Source: Candidatus Leptovillus gracilis (lineage in GTDB: Bacteria; Chloroflexota; Anaerolineae; Promineifilales; Promineifilaceae). From it: a DNA stretch of 64,000 bases. This document shows, one piece after another, positions 62,450 through 64,000 of this stretch. How positions within the stretch are numbered: position 1 is the first letter of the stretch; every line of letters starts with the position of its first letter. The position numbers were made by a program, and so were the translations under genes. The stretch spans positions 146,386 through 210,385 of the forward strand of contig JADJXA010000011.1 of assembly GCA_016716065.1 (NCBI GenBank), read 5' to 3'. The notes under the pieces are model-generated. The model did no database searches. It had not been told where the DNA came from and was given only the letters and a program-made list of their open reading frames with translations.

Positions 62450-63489
62450 CCCCACCACATCTGCGGGACGATTCTTTTGCTTCCACCGTCAGCGGTTGGG
62501 GCGACCCCCGCTTTGTCGCGCGCGCGCGGCCGATTCCGCTGCCCGACAGATTAAACAAAGTGCCCAGGGGCAAATTTCGCCCAGTGGACGAAACGGTCCT
62601 TTTTTGGCGCGTCTTACGCGCAGCGCGGCGGGAGCGGGTGCTGCTGCTGTTTAGCTCCAGGGGCTACCTGAAACCGGAACTGCTGGCAACGGCCGTTATC
62701 GGCTTGTGGCCGCGGCGCTGGCGGCCGTTCATCATCTTCTACGGTGAAATGTATGAAAAGGATGCCGGGCTGCGCGGTCTCATTGAACCCTGGGTGATGA
62801 AGCTCGCCGACCGCGCCGTTTTCCGCTTTACCGTCCACTCCCAGGCGGAAATCCCTGTCTTTACCCGTTTGTGGGGCATTGATCCAGGCAAAGTGCGCGC
62901 CTGCTCCTTCTTCAACAAAAACGCCCGGCCTGGTGTGGTTGTGCCCGACAAACCGCGCGGTCAGCACATCTTTGCCGGCGGCACCTCCTTTCGTGATTAT
63001 GAGCCGCTGCTGGCGGCGGCGCGGCTGCTGCCCAACCGTGAATTTGTTATTGCCACCAACAGGCTGGACGGCCGTACTGATCTCCCGGCCAACGTGAAGG
63101 CCGGGTTGGTCCCCCCGGCCGAATTTGACCGGTTGATTGACACGGCGGCGGCCGTTGTCGTGCCGCTGCGCACCGACGCCCGGCGGATCATCGGCATGTT
63201 GACTTATTTGCAGGCGATGTGGGCTAAAAAGCCGACCATCGTTTCTGATACATTGGGTGCGCGTGAGTATATTGAGGATGGCAAAACGGGTATCATTGTG
63301 TCTGGCACGCCAGAAAGTTACGTGACGGCCATAGAATGGGTGCTGGACCCGGCCAACGACGACCGTATCTATGAAATGTGCCAGACCGCCCACGCGGCCG
63401 TGCGCCAACACTTCACCATCGAAGCCCACGTCACCCAACTTCTCGCTGTTGTGGATGAAGCCCTGGCAGCGGTGGCGGCCAGGGCGTGA
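62446..63489 (+). CDS. Glycosyltransferase family 1/4-like
   Basis: A 347-residue protein with the C-terminal GT-B pattern (VVVPLRTDARRIIGMLTYLQAMWAKKPTI, then REYIEDGKTGIIV) and a nucleotide-sugar binding half. The N-terminal half has a hydrophobic face (RPFIIFYGEMYEKD). A cytosolic or membrane-associated glycosyltransferase; acceptor unknown. Coupled to the preceding nucleotidyltransferase by a four-base overlap. Confidence 0.83.
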   Translation: MTPPHLRDDSFASTVSGWGDPRFVARARPIPLPDRLNKVPRGKFRPVDETVLFWRVLRAARRERVLLLFSSRGYLKPELLATAVIGLWPRRWRPFIIFYGEMYEKDAGLRGLIEPWVMKLADRAVFRFTVHSQAEIPVFTRLWGIDPGKVRACSFFNKNARPGVVVPDKPRGQHIFAGGTSFRDYEPLLAAARLLPNREFVIATNRLDGRTDLPANVKAGLVPPAEFDRLIDTAAAVVVPLRTDARRIIGMLTYLQAMWAKKPTIVSDTLGAREYIEDGKTGIIVSGTPESYVTAIEWVLDPANDDRIYEMCQTAHAAVRQHFTIEAHVTQLLAVVDEALAAVAARA

Positions 63490-63557
63490 ATAAGTTGTTT
63501 ACCCACTTGCATAAGGAGACTTCACCGGCTGCGCCGACCACCATGAATGAAAACCCT

Positions 63558-63607
63558 GGGAGCGCAGGCGTCTCGCCTGCCAGGGCGGACGGGACGTCCG
63601 CGCTCCC
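63558..63607. repeat. Hairpin GGGAGCGC ... GCGCTCCC
   Basis: GGGAGCGCAGGCGTCTCGCC and a complementary GGGACGTCCGCGCTCCC form an imperfect hairpin in the gap before the small gene. A partial copy is near 22185. Confidence 0.7.
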
Positions 63608-63628
63608 ATTTTCAGAGGAGAATGAATG

Positions 63629-63826
63629 ATGGCTAATTTTCTGAAGATTGCTTTTGTAGATGAGCCTGGCGTGGAGAAAATTCGCGCCCTGGAGATAGAA
63701 ACCGGCAAACATATCATGGCCTTCACGCCTGGCCTGGAAATCGCCGACCTGACGGAAGCGCAGCTTGCCAAAGTACGCGCCCTGGAAGAAGAACTGGGCG
63801 TTACTTTGTTGGTTTACGAAACCTGA
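63629..63826 (+). CDS. Small protein, 65 residues
   Basis: A short protein starting MANFLKIAFVDEPGVEKI, with a GAGGAG ribosome site. It has no signal or membrane segment; the second half is a charged helix (LTEAQLAKVRALEEELG). No family is recognised. It is 136 bases after the glycosyltransferase stop and 10 bases before the next gene. Confidence 0.65.
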   Translation: MANFLKIAFVDEPGVEKIRALEIETGKHIMAFTPGLEIADLTEAQLAKVRALEEELGVTLLVYET

Positions 63827-63836
63827 CGTATTGCCG

Positions 63837-64000
63837 ATGACGCCCGATACCATGGATGTCCGACCCGATGAGCGGTTGGATGAGGCCAGACTGGCGGCCT
63901 ATCTGTACGGCCGTCTGCCAGGCAGCGACCAGCCCCTCACCGTGCGCCAGTTTGGCGGTGGGGCCGCTAACCTCACCTACCTGTTGGATTATGGCGCGCA
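63837..64000 (+). CDS. Phosphotransferase family protein (5' part)
   Basis: The first 54 residues of an aminoglycoside-phosphotransferase-like (ACAD10/11 N-terminal type) kinase: LAAYLYGRLPGSDQPLTVRQ then FGGGAANLTYLLDYG, a glycine-rich loop. The gene continues past the window edge. In related bacteria it phosphorylates 4-hydroxyacyl-CoA with a dehydrogenase partner like the one at 58549. Confidence 0.8.
   Translation, partial: MTPDTMDVRPDERLDEARLAAYLYGRLPGSDQPLTVRQFGGGAANLTYLLDYGA

Overview
The window is a 64 kb piece of a GC-rich (roughly 55-60%) bacterial chromosome. Gene content suggests Chloroflexota, probably the Anaerolineae/Ardenticatenia side: menaquinone synthesis, a SARP/BTAD-type regulator with a PAS domain, DUF2207 and paired SPASM genes, and secreted FG-GAP proteins. 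This is inference from content; there is no rRNA gene to confirm it. No tRNA, rRNA, CRISPR array, phage or complete IS element was seen.

Layout. 0-9 kb (minus strand): phosphohexomutase, then a compact group of zinc-ribbon membrane protein, radical SAM/SPASM enzyme, a second SPASM protein without the radical SAM cluster, a DUF2207 membrane protein whose C-terminus ends in alternating Cys-Ala, a methyltransferase and an MFS transporter. 9-15 kb: Rpn-like nuclease, mutS, a HicAB toxin-antitoxin pair with a broken toxin, a decayed PLP-enzyme gene, and a dual-specificity phosphatase. 15-22 kb (minus): a five-gene operon of ArsR regulator, octaheme tetrathionate-reductase-family cytochrome, seven-heme cytochrome fused to cytochrome b, and two YeeE/YedE sulfur transporters, one with a rhodanese-like tail. 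22-27.6 kb: acyl-CoA-binding protein, a MITE-like insertion, a frameshifted HTH gene, a 29-heme cytochrome and a 12-heme cytochrome. 27.9-35 kb: secreted beta-propeller and Asp-box proteins, two PAS-related genes including a SARP regulator, and an RsbR-like protein. 35-44.5 kb: menaquinone genes menA, menH, menE, menD and menF, with a phosphatidylcholine-synthase-like gene and a TetR regulator. 44.5-56 kb: acetyltransferase, hydrolase, MscS channel, a double solute-binding lipoprotein, response regulator, cyclophilin, DEAD-box helicase and two lipoproteins. 56.4-59.7 kb: an acyl-CoA operon (thioesterase, PaaG-like isomerase, SDR, acyl-CoA dehydrogenase). 59.8-64 kb: a secreted protein, a nucleotidyltransferase/glycosyltransferase pair, a small protein and the start of a phosphotransferase.

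Together the genes point to a menaquinone-based respiratory chain with many extracytoplasmic heme proteins, probably handling sulfur oxyanions or extracellular electrons. Two sequence-scale features cut across the annotation. The octamer palindrome ACGGCCGT occurs about 100 times by hand count. Short tandem heptamers, usually arranged as hairpins, lie between genes and also inside mutS, menD, menE and menF as in-frame insertions.
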